Virus record (IMG/VR): IMGVR_UViG_3300019776_000263
Coordinates: 1-34,749 of that record
Reading direction: 5' to 3' (one strand)
Origin: a virus
Length of the DNA stretch: 34,749 bases
Under the pieces are notes generated by a model. The model was not told where the DNA came from, searched no databases, and saw only the letters and a list, made by a program, of their open reading frames with translations. The translations under genes and the position numbers were made by a program. This document shows, piece after piece, positions 1-6,043 of this stretch. Position 1 is the first letter of the stretch. Every line of letters starts with the position of its first letter.

Positions 1-1
1 A

Positions 2-298
2 CTAAACCCAACAAAAACAATTCTTCAAACAGTAGACCGAGGCGTTGATTTCGTAGGCCAAGTAATTAAGCCATGGTATCGATACACGCGAAAACGCACT
101 GTAAATGAGGCCGTTAACCAAGTTAAGAAAACACCAGAATCAGATCTGTTTGAAGTGGCAAATAGCTACTTTGGATTATTAGGACAAGCCGACAAAAGCC
201 ATCGTGACCGAGCAAAGTTAGCCAATGCACTACGCTATCGCGGCCATACGATTAAGGCTGACTTAAGTAAAACATATAGAACACCGAGGTCAATATGA
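2..298 (+). CDS. reverse transcriptase, C-terminal part (cut by window edge)
   Basis: The frame is open from base 2 to a TGA at 296-298 and encodes about 98 C-terminal residues. It contains the pattern KTILQTVDRGVDFVGQVI followed by a basic stretch (PWYRYTRKRT) and SYFGLLGQADKSHRDR. This RGVDF(V/L)G pattern is typical of the region after the catalytic core in bacterial reverse transcriptases of the diversity-generating-retroelement and group-II-like classes. The YxDD core would lie upstream of the window and cannot be checked. The stop overlaps the ATG at 295 (ATGA), so it is probably co-translated with the next gene. Whether it belongs to the prophage or to a neighbouring element is unresolved. 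Confidence 0.75.
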   Translation, partial: LNPTKTILQTVDRGVDFVGQVIKPWYRYTRKRTVNEAVNQVKKTPESDLFEVANSYFGLLGQADKSHRDRAKLANALRYRGHTIKADLSKTYRTPRSI

Positions 299-579
299 CA
301 GACGACTTAATAAAAAACCTAGAACGCATTGCTAAAGCAATGGAAGCAAGTGCCAGCGCGATTAAAGTCAGCAAAGCCCCGGAACTATGGACCACTGAAG
401 ATATTGCCGCCTGGTTAAAGCTTAAAAACGCTGAAGTGCGTGACCGTATCGTTAAAATGCCAACGTTCCCAGATCCATTTAGTCCTACACAATCAAAGCA
501 AGGCCACAAATTATGGTTTGCAGCTGACGTAATTGAGTGGGCACGAATCAATACTGGCAAGTTAAAGCATGCTGCTTAG
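295..579 (+). CDS. AlpA/excisionase-like DNA-binding protein
   Basis: A 94-residue protein. Residues about 31-90 read PELWTTEDIAAWLKLKNAEV, then a wing-like part, then LWFAADVIEWARINTG. This is the layout of MerR-like winged-helix proteins (AlpA, excisionase, helix_turn_helix_17), where a short helix-turn-helix is followed by a basic strand and a C-terminal helix. The N-terminal 30 residues are helical and alanine-rich. The start overlaps the reverse-transcriptase stop by 4 bases. It could be an excisionase or transcription factor for the element; the opposing integrase lies about 550 bp away. The exact role is inference. Confidence 0.6.
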   Translation: MTDDLIKNLERIAKAMEASASAIKVSKAPELWTTEDIAAWLKLKNAEVRDRIVKMPTFPDPFSPTQSKQGHKLWFAADVIEWARINTGKLKHAA

Positions 580-604
580 ATAGTATTCTGAATGGGATTA
601 TAGT

Positions 605-763
605 ATGTCAAGTAAACTTAATAAAGTTAGAGCACGAGAGCAATCTGCAAATAAGCGAGAAAATGAGTGGCGTAAGCAGTTTATGTTAATGCGTCAGCAA
701 CGCGATGATTTAAAGGTTAAGCTAGAAGAATTGCAAAAAAAATATATTGTAGAGGCAAAGTAA
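605..763 (+). CDS. small basic coiled-coil protein, unknown
   Basis: A 52-residue ORF starting MSSKLNKVRAREQ. It is very rich in Lys, Arg, Glu and Gln, and is predicted to be one long helix. It stands 25 bp after the DNA-binding gene and one base before the next ORF, so it looks like part of the same rightward transcript. No family was recognised. The ribosome-binding site is weak, so it may be translated by coupling or not at all. Confidence 0.4.
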   Translation: MSSKLNKVRAREQSANKRENEWRKQFMLMRQQRDDLKVKLEELQKKYIVEAK

Positions 764-764
764 T

Positions 765-965
765 ATGCGTAACGTATCAAAAATTAAAAAAATACAGCGT
801 AAGCATTATCAATATCATAGAATCATGAAAGATGTATTTGCAAAAGTAGAGTCTAGTATATTAAGCATTCTTAAGCGTAAATTGCTCATGGCATTTGGAA
901 TAAATAAAGAAGACTTTAATAAATTTAAGGATGGACTAGATGGAAGACATGAAAATACTTTCTGA
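765..965 (+). CDS. hypothetical small basic protein
   Basis: A 66-residue ORF with a Lys-rich N-terminus (MRNVSKIKKIQRKHYQYHR) and a helical remainder. It begins one base after the preceding ORF and overlaps the next by 26 bases. No family was recognised. The AT-rich composition and packed arrangement suggest accessory genes at the edge of the element. Confidence 0.4.
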   Translation: MRNVSKIKKIQRKHYQYHRIMKDVFAKVESSILSILKRKLLMAFGINKEDFNKFKDGLDGRHENTF

Positions 966-1122
966 ATTTAAGAAAAGGTTCCCTTGTGAAACTTATTCAA
1001 TGACAGATGCTGAAATCATAGATACTTGGAAAAACACATTAACGTGGACTGGCTTGGGTTTGAATTTAGCTTTAAATGATCTTAGAAAATCTTTTATCGA
1101 TTGTTTTATTCCAAATAAATAA
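940..1122 (+). CDS. hypothetical 60-residue protein
   Basis: The ORF begins MEDMKILSEFKKRFPCE; a second Met at residue 4 (position 949) is an alternative start. The pattern EFKKRFPCETYSMTDAEIIDTWKNTLTWTGLGLNLALNDL is helical and soluble. It converges on the integrase gene, with the two stop codons directly abutting (1122/1123). No family was recognised and no terminator separates the two genes. Confidence 0.4.
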   Translation: MEDMKILSEFKKRFPCETYSMTDAEIIDTWKNTLTWTGLGLNLALNDLRKSFIDCFIPNK

Positions 1123-2109
1123 TCACCCCAACTTATCTGCCATAGTCGTAGCAGTATCATTAAAATAAATCATCAATGTTTTAGGGTTCTTATGCCCCAC
1201 CATCCTAGCCAATTCCAGCACGTTTAACTTTTTAGCCAGATCAGTAATTGCCTGGTGACGTGAATCATGAAAAGTTAATCCAACAACTTTACCTTCAGTA
1301 TTGCCTCTAGCCTTACGCCACATTGAATCAACCTGCGATGTTTTTAATCCTAAGCCATTTGGTACCAGTTTAAATAACTCTATCGCCCGGCTAGATAACG
1401 GCACGTCACGTGAATCATCATTCTTTGAATCTTTCACGTGAACATACTTTTTATCCAGAAATATATCCTTCTTTTCTAGTGCGCAGATCTCACCTTCACG
1501 CATAGCCGTCTCAAGTGCAATCAGATACGCATATGCTACTCTCTGCCCTACCGTAACTGGGGCTGCACCTTCAACATAACCAAGCGCATCAAGCATCGCC
1601 TTTTTTTCTTCTGGCGTAGTCAATCGATCACGGTGTTTCGGGTTCTTTGGCCGGGCAATATCTCGCACCGGGTTATGCTTGCACCAAAGCCATTCACGCA
1701 CGGCTTTCGTAAAAACAGCACTGAGTACGTTTAACTCGCGATTTATGGAGCTGGACTTTATCTTTTTAAGTCTGAAATCACGCCATTCAGATATGTCACG
1801 CACATCAACATCACTAATTAACTTGCCGACAAATGGTAATTCACGCATAAACTTATTAATACGGATATGCTCCCAGCGCTTGCCTTTTTGATCTGGGGTG
1901 ACTTCTTTCTGATAACGGATCAAAGCATCATGCAATGATTTGTTAGTTGGACTTGTTGACGAACCCTTTGAGCGAATTTCGACTTCACGCTCAGTGGCCC
2001 AGGCGACCGCATGGCCTTTTGTGGGGAACCCACCTTTTGCATCACGCTGATTTAAGACTTTTAATTCAGCATACCAATTACCACTTGGTAGCTTTCTATA
2101 ACTTGCCAT
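1123..2109 (-). CDS. int: tyrosine recombinase (phage integrase)
   Basis: A 328-residue site-specific recombinase that would integrate and excise the prophage. The N-terminus (SYRKLPSGNWYAELKV) is the small three-stranded arm-binding domain of lambda-type integrases. A SAM-like core-binding domain spans about residues 55-150, and the catalytic domain follows. Catalytic residues are visible: Arg204 in TAMREGEI, His281 and Arg284 in FHDSRH, His306 in MVGHKNPKT and nucleophile Tyr315 in MIYF. The start at 2109 has AGGAA about six bases upstream; a longer frame to 2148 lacks a good site. A repeated 22-bp element lies just upstream and may bind the protein or regulate the gene. Confidence 0.95.
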   Translation of the reverse strand: MASYRKLPSGNWYAELKVLNQRDAKGGFPTKGHAVAWATEREVEIRSKGSSTSPTNKSLHDALIRYQKEVTPDQKGKRWEHIRINKFMRELPFVGKLISDVDVRDISEWRDFRLKKIKSSSINRELNVLSAVFTKAVREWLWCKHNPVRDIARPKNPKHRDRLTTPEEKKAMLDALGYVEGAAPVTVGQRVAYAYLIALETAMREGEICALEKKDIFLDKKYVHVKDSKNDDSRDVPLSSRAIELFKLVPNGLGLKTSQVDSMWRKARGNTEGKVVGLTFHDSRHQAITDLAKKLNVLELARMVGHKNPKTLMIYFNDTATTMADKLG

Positions 2110-2121
2110 GGCATTTCCTGT

Positions 2122-2143
2122 TTCATACGTCTTTTGTACGTAC
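2122..2143. repeat. 22-bp direct repeat, copy 1
   Basis: The copy differs from the one at 2332 by a single base. It contains TACGT-(7 bp)-ACGTA, an inverted pair with a 7-bp spacer, which is the geometry of a tyrosine-recombinase core site. It sits 13 bp upstream of the integrase start. It could be an integrase or excisionase binding site, or an operator. Confidence 0.6.
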
Positions 2144-2208
2144 AACATAACAGAAAGTAGCTAAAAATAGCAAATAAAAGTTAAAGATAACAGAAGTGAC
2201 AAAGCTTC

Positions 2209-2255
2209 TGCAAGCCTTGTCTATATTGGATGAGCGCCTATTTATAAGGCTTGCA
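2209..2255. other. 10-bp perfect inverted repeat
   Basis: TGCAAGCCTT at 2209-2218 is the exact reverse complement of AAGGCTTGCA at 2246-2255, with 27 bases between. There is no flanking T run, so a rho-independent terminator is unlikely. It may be a protein-binding dyad or an RNA hairpin at the end of the late transcript. Confidence 0.5.
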
Positions 2256-2271
2256 TGAGATTGTATAAAAT

Positions 2272-2311
2272 ATAAGCAAGGTGCTTCTTTTGGGCACCAT
2301 CAAATGCTTAT
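2272..2311. other. nested hairpin
   Basis: The inner arms GGTGC (2280-2284) and GCACC (2294-2298) lie within outer arms ATAAGCA (2272-2278) and TGCTTAT (2305-2311). It could slow or stop transcription leaving the spanin genes toward int, but no canonical U tract follows on the minus strand. Confidence 0.4.
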
Positions 2312-2331
2312 TTTATGCTGGTTTCAAGCGG

Positions 2332-2353
2332 TTCATACGTCTTTTATACGTAC
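2332..2353. repeat. 22-bp direct repeat, copy 2
   Basis: It is 21 of 22 bases identical to copy 1 and lies exactly 210 bp away in the same orientation. It keeps the TACGT/ACGTA inverted pair with a 7-bp spacer. It lies in the non-coding DNA between the spanin genes and integrase. Confidence 0.6.
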
Positions 2354-2416
2354 TTGCTAAAAACTAGCACCGCCTGATCACCGTTAAGACTTAGCAACCA
2401 CGTAGCGCATTATAGC

Positions 2417-2959
2417 CTACTCTTCACGCTCACATACCATTGCATCAGCATCGAGTAACTGCCTGCATGTATTAAAATCTGAAGTCGTGATCGCCGCGCC
2501 TTGTTTCAGCGTTTCATATTGTCCAGCAAGGGTTGCGTAACGCTCTCTCCACTCTTCGGCAGTGAGGCTGGCAGCTTTGGCAATTTCGGGCACTGCAAAG
2601 CTATCACTTCGGATTTTGTCGCGCAGCTGCTTACGCAGAGCGGCAATAGCAATATCAGTAGCATTGGTACGTTTTTTATATTCAGCATTGATTGACTCCA
2701 ATTCAGCTTGATAGACCACGGCAATATCATTGACATGCTTGGCTGCGGTTTTTTGCAGCATGATATTTTTTAACTCCTGCAATTTGGCGGCCTGTTTTAT
2801 TTCAGCCTTATAATCAGCCAGTTCTTGCACAGCGGATTCGTAGCGCATTTTGTAAAAAAACAAAGCCGCAAGCATTAGCACGATTAAAATAACGCGCCAA
2901 TGCTCTGCTACGATGTCCCATGCTTTACCGGCAAAAAGTTTAATCATTAGCCAGGTCAT
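2417..2959 (-). CDS. Rz-like inner-membrane spanin
   Basis: A 180-residue protein with one N-terminal membrane segment (WRVILIVLMLAALFFY, about residues 21-37). A long periplasmic alpha-helical coiled coil rich in Lys, Glu and Gln follows. This is the plan of i-spanins, which join with Rz1 to fuse inner and outer membranes at the end of lysis. An out-of-frame lipoprotein gene nested inside it supports the call. It overlaps the preceding secreted-protein gene by four bases (ATGA). The start at 2959 fits this coupling; Met5 is an alternative. Confidence 0.85.
   Translation of the reverse strand: MTWLMIKLFAGKAWDIVAEHWRVILIVLMLAALFFYKMRYESAVQELADYKAEIKQAAKLQELKNIMLQKTAAKHVNDIAVVYQAELESINAEYKKRTNATDIAIAALRKQLRDKIRSDSFAVPEIAKAASLTAEEWRERYATLAGQYETLKQGAAITTSDFNTCRQLLDADAMVCEREE
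2506..2688 (-). CDS. Rz1-like outer-membrane spanin lipoprotein, nested in Rz
   Basis: A 60-residue ORF wholly inside the Rz gene in another frame. It has a basic start, a hydrophobic run (MLLILLLPLC) and a lipobox VSSC, with Cys22 as the predicted lipidation site. The mature part is short and proline-containing (CPKLPKLPASLPKSG), as in known o-spanins. The start at 2688 is chosen because GGAG lies about seven bases upstream; the frame is open to 2736 but has no such site there. It would pair with the Rz-like protein. Confidence 0.85.
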   Translation of the reverse strand: MLNIKNVPMLLILLLPLCVSSCATKSEVIALQCPKLPKLPASLPKSGESVTQPLLDNMKR

Positions 2960-3294
2960 ATTGCTGTCTTTTCACTGGTGTCAGGTTTGGCTTTGTTGCC
3001 AAGCTCTGGATTTACCAGAAAAACATTGGCTGGCAATACTGTCACATCGCCCTTGTACCACTGGATACGGATATTATCCTCATCCTCTTTTTTGTAGCAG
3101 CCGATAAGTTTCTCACCATCGATGCGCGTTGCAATCACGGCCCAATCGTACTGATCTTTTATTTTTGGTATCGGGCATTCAACATTTGAAATGGTAATGA
3201 CCACGTTATGATTGAATTTATAGTGCAGGTACTTCACTTCAGCAGCTGCGGTGAATGAAACAAGTAATGAAATGATTGCCAGAATGTATCTCAT
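2956..3294 (-). CDS. secreted small protein, unknown function
   Basis: A 112-residue protein with a clear signal peptide (MRYILAIISLLVSFTAAAEV; likely cleavage after AAA or AAAE). The mature domain is about 93 residues with two Cys (VECPIP and IGCYKK) that could form a disulfide. A strong GGAGGT lies five bases before the ATG. It sits between the metallophosphoesterase and the spanin genes, overlapping the latter by ATGA, so it is co-expressed with lysis genes. A periplasmic role in lysis or exclusion is possible but unproven. Confidence 0.7.
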   Translation of the reverse strand: MRYILAIISLLVSFTAAAEVKYLHYKFNHNVVITISNVECPIPKIKDQYDWAVIATRIDGEKLIGCYKKEDEDNIRIQWYKGDVTVLPANVFLVNPELGNKAKPDTSEKTAI

Positions 3295-3305
3295 GATGAC
3301 CTCCG

Positions 3306-4475
3306 TTATTCCAACATCTCAGGTGTGACGGTTGATCGTGCAACCTGACCATATTGGGTATGATAGGTAATAGCGGTTGCTTCGCGTTCAGATAGCCAGC
3401 CGCCACGTGCAGCGTATGCGTCCCGCGCTGCCAGTGTTGAATGCTGGATTACCTTCATGCCGCTATGTTCTTTCTCTTCCACGTGATGGCGGTGGCCTGT
3501 GTGACAATACCGCTTAGTTGTTTCACCCCATGCTTTAGGAAACTGTGCTGCAAACAGCAGTGGTAATGAATCATTTTTTGATAAATGGCCATGATGAAAA
3601 GCCAGCATGGTTTGGCCGTGCTGGTAGTAGTAATATGGTAATTCTGAATCCACAACTTCAACGCGCGGCTCATTCTCATACAGCGCCTTGAATATCACGC
3701 GCAGCCAGATACTGGATGCCATGTCATGATTGCCTTCAGCCATCAGTACAATCACTTTTTCATGCCGCATGAGTGCCAGGTCAATGATCCGGCGCAACAC
3801 ACGCAAAGCAATTGTGACGATTTTCGAGAACCGACCATCCTGGTCAAGAATGTGACCGCTGGTTGGTGTAACAGGCATCATGCCATCCGAGTGCAGGAAA
3901 TCACCAAGCTGATTAACAAAGCCGACTTTGGCATGCGGCGTTGACAGTATCATTTGCTCAAATACACCAACCAGTGTGTTTTCAGCTATTTTCAGATCCC
4001 AGTCATCGCCGGTTTCTTTTTTCCAGCTCAACATGCCGACGTGACAATCCGTCAATGTAAACAGGTTGCATAATTTCTCATTGGCATGCGCAGGTGGTGA
4101 TAATGGTTCAAGCCTGGGCATAGTTTCAACCATGGACTCAATGGCCTCACGAATTGCCTGTTCACGCAGTTCTGCGTCAACCTGTGATTTAACCCATTGT
4201 CCGGATGGCTGCCCGTCTTTGTTGTAGTAAGTAGATACGCCCCTCACTACAAACGGGGATGGCACCACGCGCGTCATATCGTGCGCCGGAGAGTAGCCTT
4301 GCAATGCGGCTTTTTTCTTTACAGCCCTGATGGCGTTTTGAATGGTTTGCCTGGCAATCCCTAACGCTTTTGCCGCATGGTGGAGATTGCCTTTATATTG
4401 ATTGACTGCATCAATGCACACTACCTGTCTTGGTGTTGCCCATTCTTTAAGTTTTACATCGATTTTGTCAGCCAT
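3306..4475 (-). CDS. HTH-containing calcineurin-like metallophosphoesterase
   Basis: A 389-residue protein. Residues about 15-52 form a Fis-type helix-turn-helix (KGNLHHAAKALGIARQTIQ). Residues about 135-360 carry the metallophosphoesterase motifs in order: DCH at 143-145, GD at 191-192, GNHD at 248-251, HGH at 295-297 and GHRHH further on. All metal ligands look intact. Such HTH-phosphoesterases occur as hypothetical proteins in other phages; substrates are unknown, and DNA nuclease or nucleotide hydrolase roles are possible. It lies in the lysis segment, 2 bp downstream of the endolysin gene, an unexpected place for a nucleic-acid enzyme. Confidence 0.8.
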   Translation of the reverse strand: MADKIDVKLKEWATPRQVVCIDAVNQYKGNLHHAAKALGIARQTIQNAIRAVKKKAALQGYSPAHDMTRVVPSPFVVRGVSTYYNKDGQPSGQWVKSQVDAELREQAIREAIESMVETMPRLEPLSPPAHANEKLCNLFTLTDCHVGMLSWKKETGDDWDLKIAENTLVGVFEQMILSTPHAKVGFVNQLGDFLHSDGMMPVTPTSGHILDQDGRFSKIVTIALRVLRRIIDLALMRHEKVIVLMAEGNHDMASSIWLRVIFKALYENEPRVEVVDSELPYYYYQHGQTMLAFHHGHLSKNDSLPLLFAAQFPKAWGETTKRYCHTGHRHHVEEKEHSGMKVIQHSTLAARDAYAARGGWLSEREATAITYHTQYGQVARSTVTPEMLE

Positions 4476-4477
4476 GA

Positions 4478-4924
4478 TTAAACAAACTCCCGGTAACTAG
4501 CCTTACCCTTGTTGTCGAATAAAGCATTGAGCGTCTGCCTGCGCATTTTTGGATCAAAAGAGATATGCACCCAGCCATTGATGCCGCCTTCGCAGATCAG
4601 CTGGTCATAGGCAATATCGCTGGATTTTATTTTGCGAACGACGTCATCAGGTGAGCCGAATTGCGGACACTTGAAGTCAGCTGCGTAACCAAGGCAATGA
4701 GCGCTGCTGTCCGATCCACCGATAAACCGGTTGAGTGTCGGTGAACGAAATCCACTTGTGATGAATATCGGGAACCCTAGCAGCGCCCTTACCTTTTCGA
4801 GACCTTCAGCGGTAAGTTTAAGATTGCCCAACTGGTTCGGGCTGGGAATGTTTTTTATTCCGGTGCGCAAAGCCGTACTGGAACTTACCAGCTCGGCCAT
4901 GGTGAAATGTTCTGTGAGCTTCAT
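4478..4924 (-). CDS. M15A-family peptidase endolysin
   Basis: A 148-residue zinc peptidase of the D-Ala-D-Ala carboxypeptidase/VanY type, which cleaves peptidoglycan cross-links during lysis. The opening LTEHFTMAELV is typical of the family. Motifs are SGFRSP (57-62), SSAHCLGYAADF with zinc ligands His76 and Asp83, and GWVHIS with His120. No signal peptide is present, so it would need a holin. It overlaps the upstream holin-like gene by four bases. The length matches phage endolysins of this family. Confidence 0.9.
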   Translation of the reverse strand: MKLTEHFTMAELVSSSTALRTGIKNIPSPNQLGNLKLTAEGLEKVRALLGFPIFITSGFRSPTLNRFIGGSDSSAHCLGYAADFKCPQFGSPDDVVRKIKSSDIAYDQLICEGGINGWVHISFDPKMRRQTLNALFDNKGKASYREFV

Positions 4925-5109
4925 TTGGTAATCGCAGTCGTGGAAATAACACGCAATACTGCGTTACCAATCGCCAAGCCTGTGGCCAGTATTCCATACC
5001 AGGGCGCAGGAATAATCGCGCTTAACTGCCCGAGGCTGGACTCAAGGGCAATCAATGAGGTCATGAACATATTGAACCAGAGCGTTTTGCTTCGATACCA
5101 TTTTTTCAT
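4921..5109 (-). CDS. small membrane protein, holin-like
   Basis: A 62-residue protein starting MKKWYRSKTLWFN. It has two hydrophobic segments (MFMTSLIALE and WYGILATGLAIGNAVL) and a short polar C-terminus, as in small phage holins. The ATG at 5109 overlaps the stop of the upstream 53-residue gene as ATGA. An in-frame ATG at 5121 lacks a clear ribosome-binding site and is less likely. It lies directly upstream of the endolysin. Holin, antiholin or pinholin roles cannot be separated by sequence. Confidence 0.7.
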   Translation of the reverse strand: MKKWYRSKTLWFNMFMTSLIALESSLGQLSAIIPAPWYGILATGLAIGNAVLRVISTTAITK

Positions 5110-5267
5110 TTGCCAAGCCATTTCTGCACGGTCTTGGTTTCATATATCCGGATCAGCGTCCAGATGATAGAAAACAATGCGGCCAGTGCTGGAAGCCATC
5201 CTGCTATCGTTGCAATTACCCCGCCGATTGATATGGCATCGACAACCTGTTTTGCGTGTTCATCCAC
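5106..5267 (-). CDS. 53-residue holin-like membrane protein with GTG start
   Basis: A short gene with a GTG start at 5267 preceded by AAGGGG about eight bases away. The product begins MDEHAKQVVDAISIGG, has a central hydrophobic stretch (about residues 13-41) broken by GWLP, and ends in the basic tail KTVQKWLGK. This is like small phage holins with an acidic N-terminus and basic C-terminus. The stop overlaps the next gene as ATGA. With the neighbouring 62-residue membrane protein it forms a two-protein holin/antiholin candidate pair ahead of the endolysin. Confidence 0.75.
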   Translation of the reverse strand: MDEHAKQVVDAISIGGVIATIAGWLPALAALFSIIWTLIRIYETKTVQKWLGK

Positions 5268-5354
5268 GGCTTACCCCTTTCATGGGTTTTTGTTAGTTTT
5301 TCTCCTTTGCATTTGTGATCTTCCTTGTTTGATTAATTATTATTTATTGGTTAT

Positions 5355-6041
5355 CTATACGTTTGAATAAGGATATGCCGGCGGCGTAAAGTTCGCTGTG
5401 TATCTGGCAACGCCTTTAGTAATTCTTAGTTCATCAATGTAGCCGTTAAAATAATTTAACGATCCACCACTTCCAATATAATGACTGCCTGATGATGTAT
5501 ATGTCCTAGTTATTGTTGCGCTCCCATCTTGTGTTCCATTAACAAATAATCGCAAAGTTGTTCCAGACCTAGATGCCGCAACGTGAACCCATTGTGATGT
5601 TGCTATGTCTGCTGAAGTTTTTACATCATAGGCAACATTATTTGCACCAACTTGTAATTTTTTTCCGTTCAGGCCAAAACTTAAACCGCCATTATTAGCC
5701 GTTATATATATATTTCTGTCCGTTGTATCGGAAACCACAATATAAACAAAAGCCTCTATTGTAAAATCACCGGAAAATGCAAAATCAGAACTATTTGCAA
5801 AACTTACTTCGTCACCGCTCCCGTCAAACAACCCAGACGCACCACCAAACTTGCTTTGTGCAGTGCTAATTTGTGCATTACCATTGGCTGTGAGTGTTTT
5901 GCTGTTTTCACTTGAATCAGTAAACGTTGTGCTTGAATTTGCCCCATCAAAATGCAGCAACAAGCTGACGTTATTAAAATAAATATCATTGTCAACAAAA
6001 TCTGACCCGACACCGCCTAACTGGAATGGGAATGGCATCAT
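5355..6041 (-). CDS. LamG/concanavalin-like tail protein
   Basis: A 228-residue protein. It contains one laminin-G-like jelly-roll domain (about residues 25-215), with the signatures LLLHFDG, FTIEAFVYI, WVHVAASR, LRLFVNG and the closing YIDELRITKGVARYTANFTPP, which recurs in many phage tail proteins. The fold usually binds carbohydrate, so a role in receptor contact or fibre decoration is likely. It starts three bases after the stop of the tail fibre gene, suggesting assembly on the same fibre. Confidence 0.8.
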   Translation of the reverse strand: MMPFPFQLGGVGSDFVDNDIYFNNVSLLLHFDGANSSTTFTDSSENSKTLTANGNAQISTAQSKFGGASGLFDGSGDEVSFANSSDFAFSGDFTIEAFVYIVVSDTTDRNIYITANNGGLSFGLNGKKLQVGANNVAYDVKTSADIATSQWVHVAASRSGTTLRLFVNGTQDGSATITRTYTSSGSHYIGSGGSLNYFNGYIDELRITKGVARYTANFTPPAYPYSNV

Positions 6042-6043
6042 AA

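Larger units (their letters stand above)
2110..2416. other. non-coding region with repeats and hairpins (attachment or regulatory DNA)
   Basis: About 300 bp without a convincing gene between integrase and the spanin genes. It holds two copies of a 22-bp direct repeat, a perfect 10-bp inverted repeat and a nested hairpin. A position beside int is where attP/attL arm sites usually lie. No tRNA 3' end was recognised, and the second att half is not visible in the window, so the crossover point is not assigned. Confidence 0.5.

Noticed and set aside
1123-2148. Integrase start at 2148
   Set aside because: No ribosome-binding site; it would translate the 22-bp repeat. ATG 2109 has AGGAA and begins at the conserved N-terminus.
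2209-2311. tRNA or other structured RNA gene at the integrase side
   Set aside because: No cloverleaf or T-loop consensus was found; only simple hairpins.
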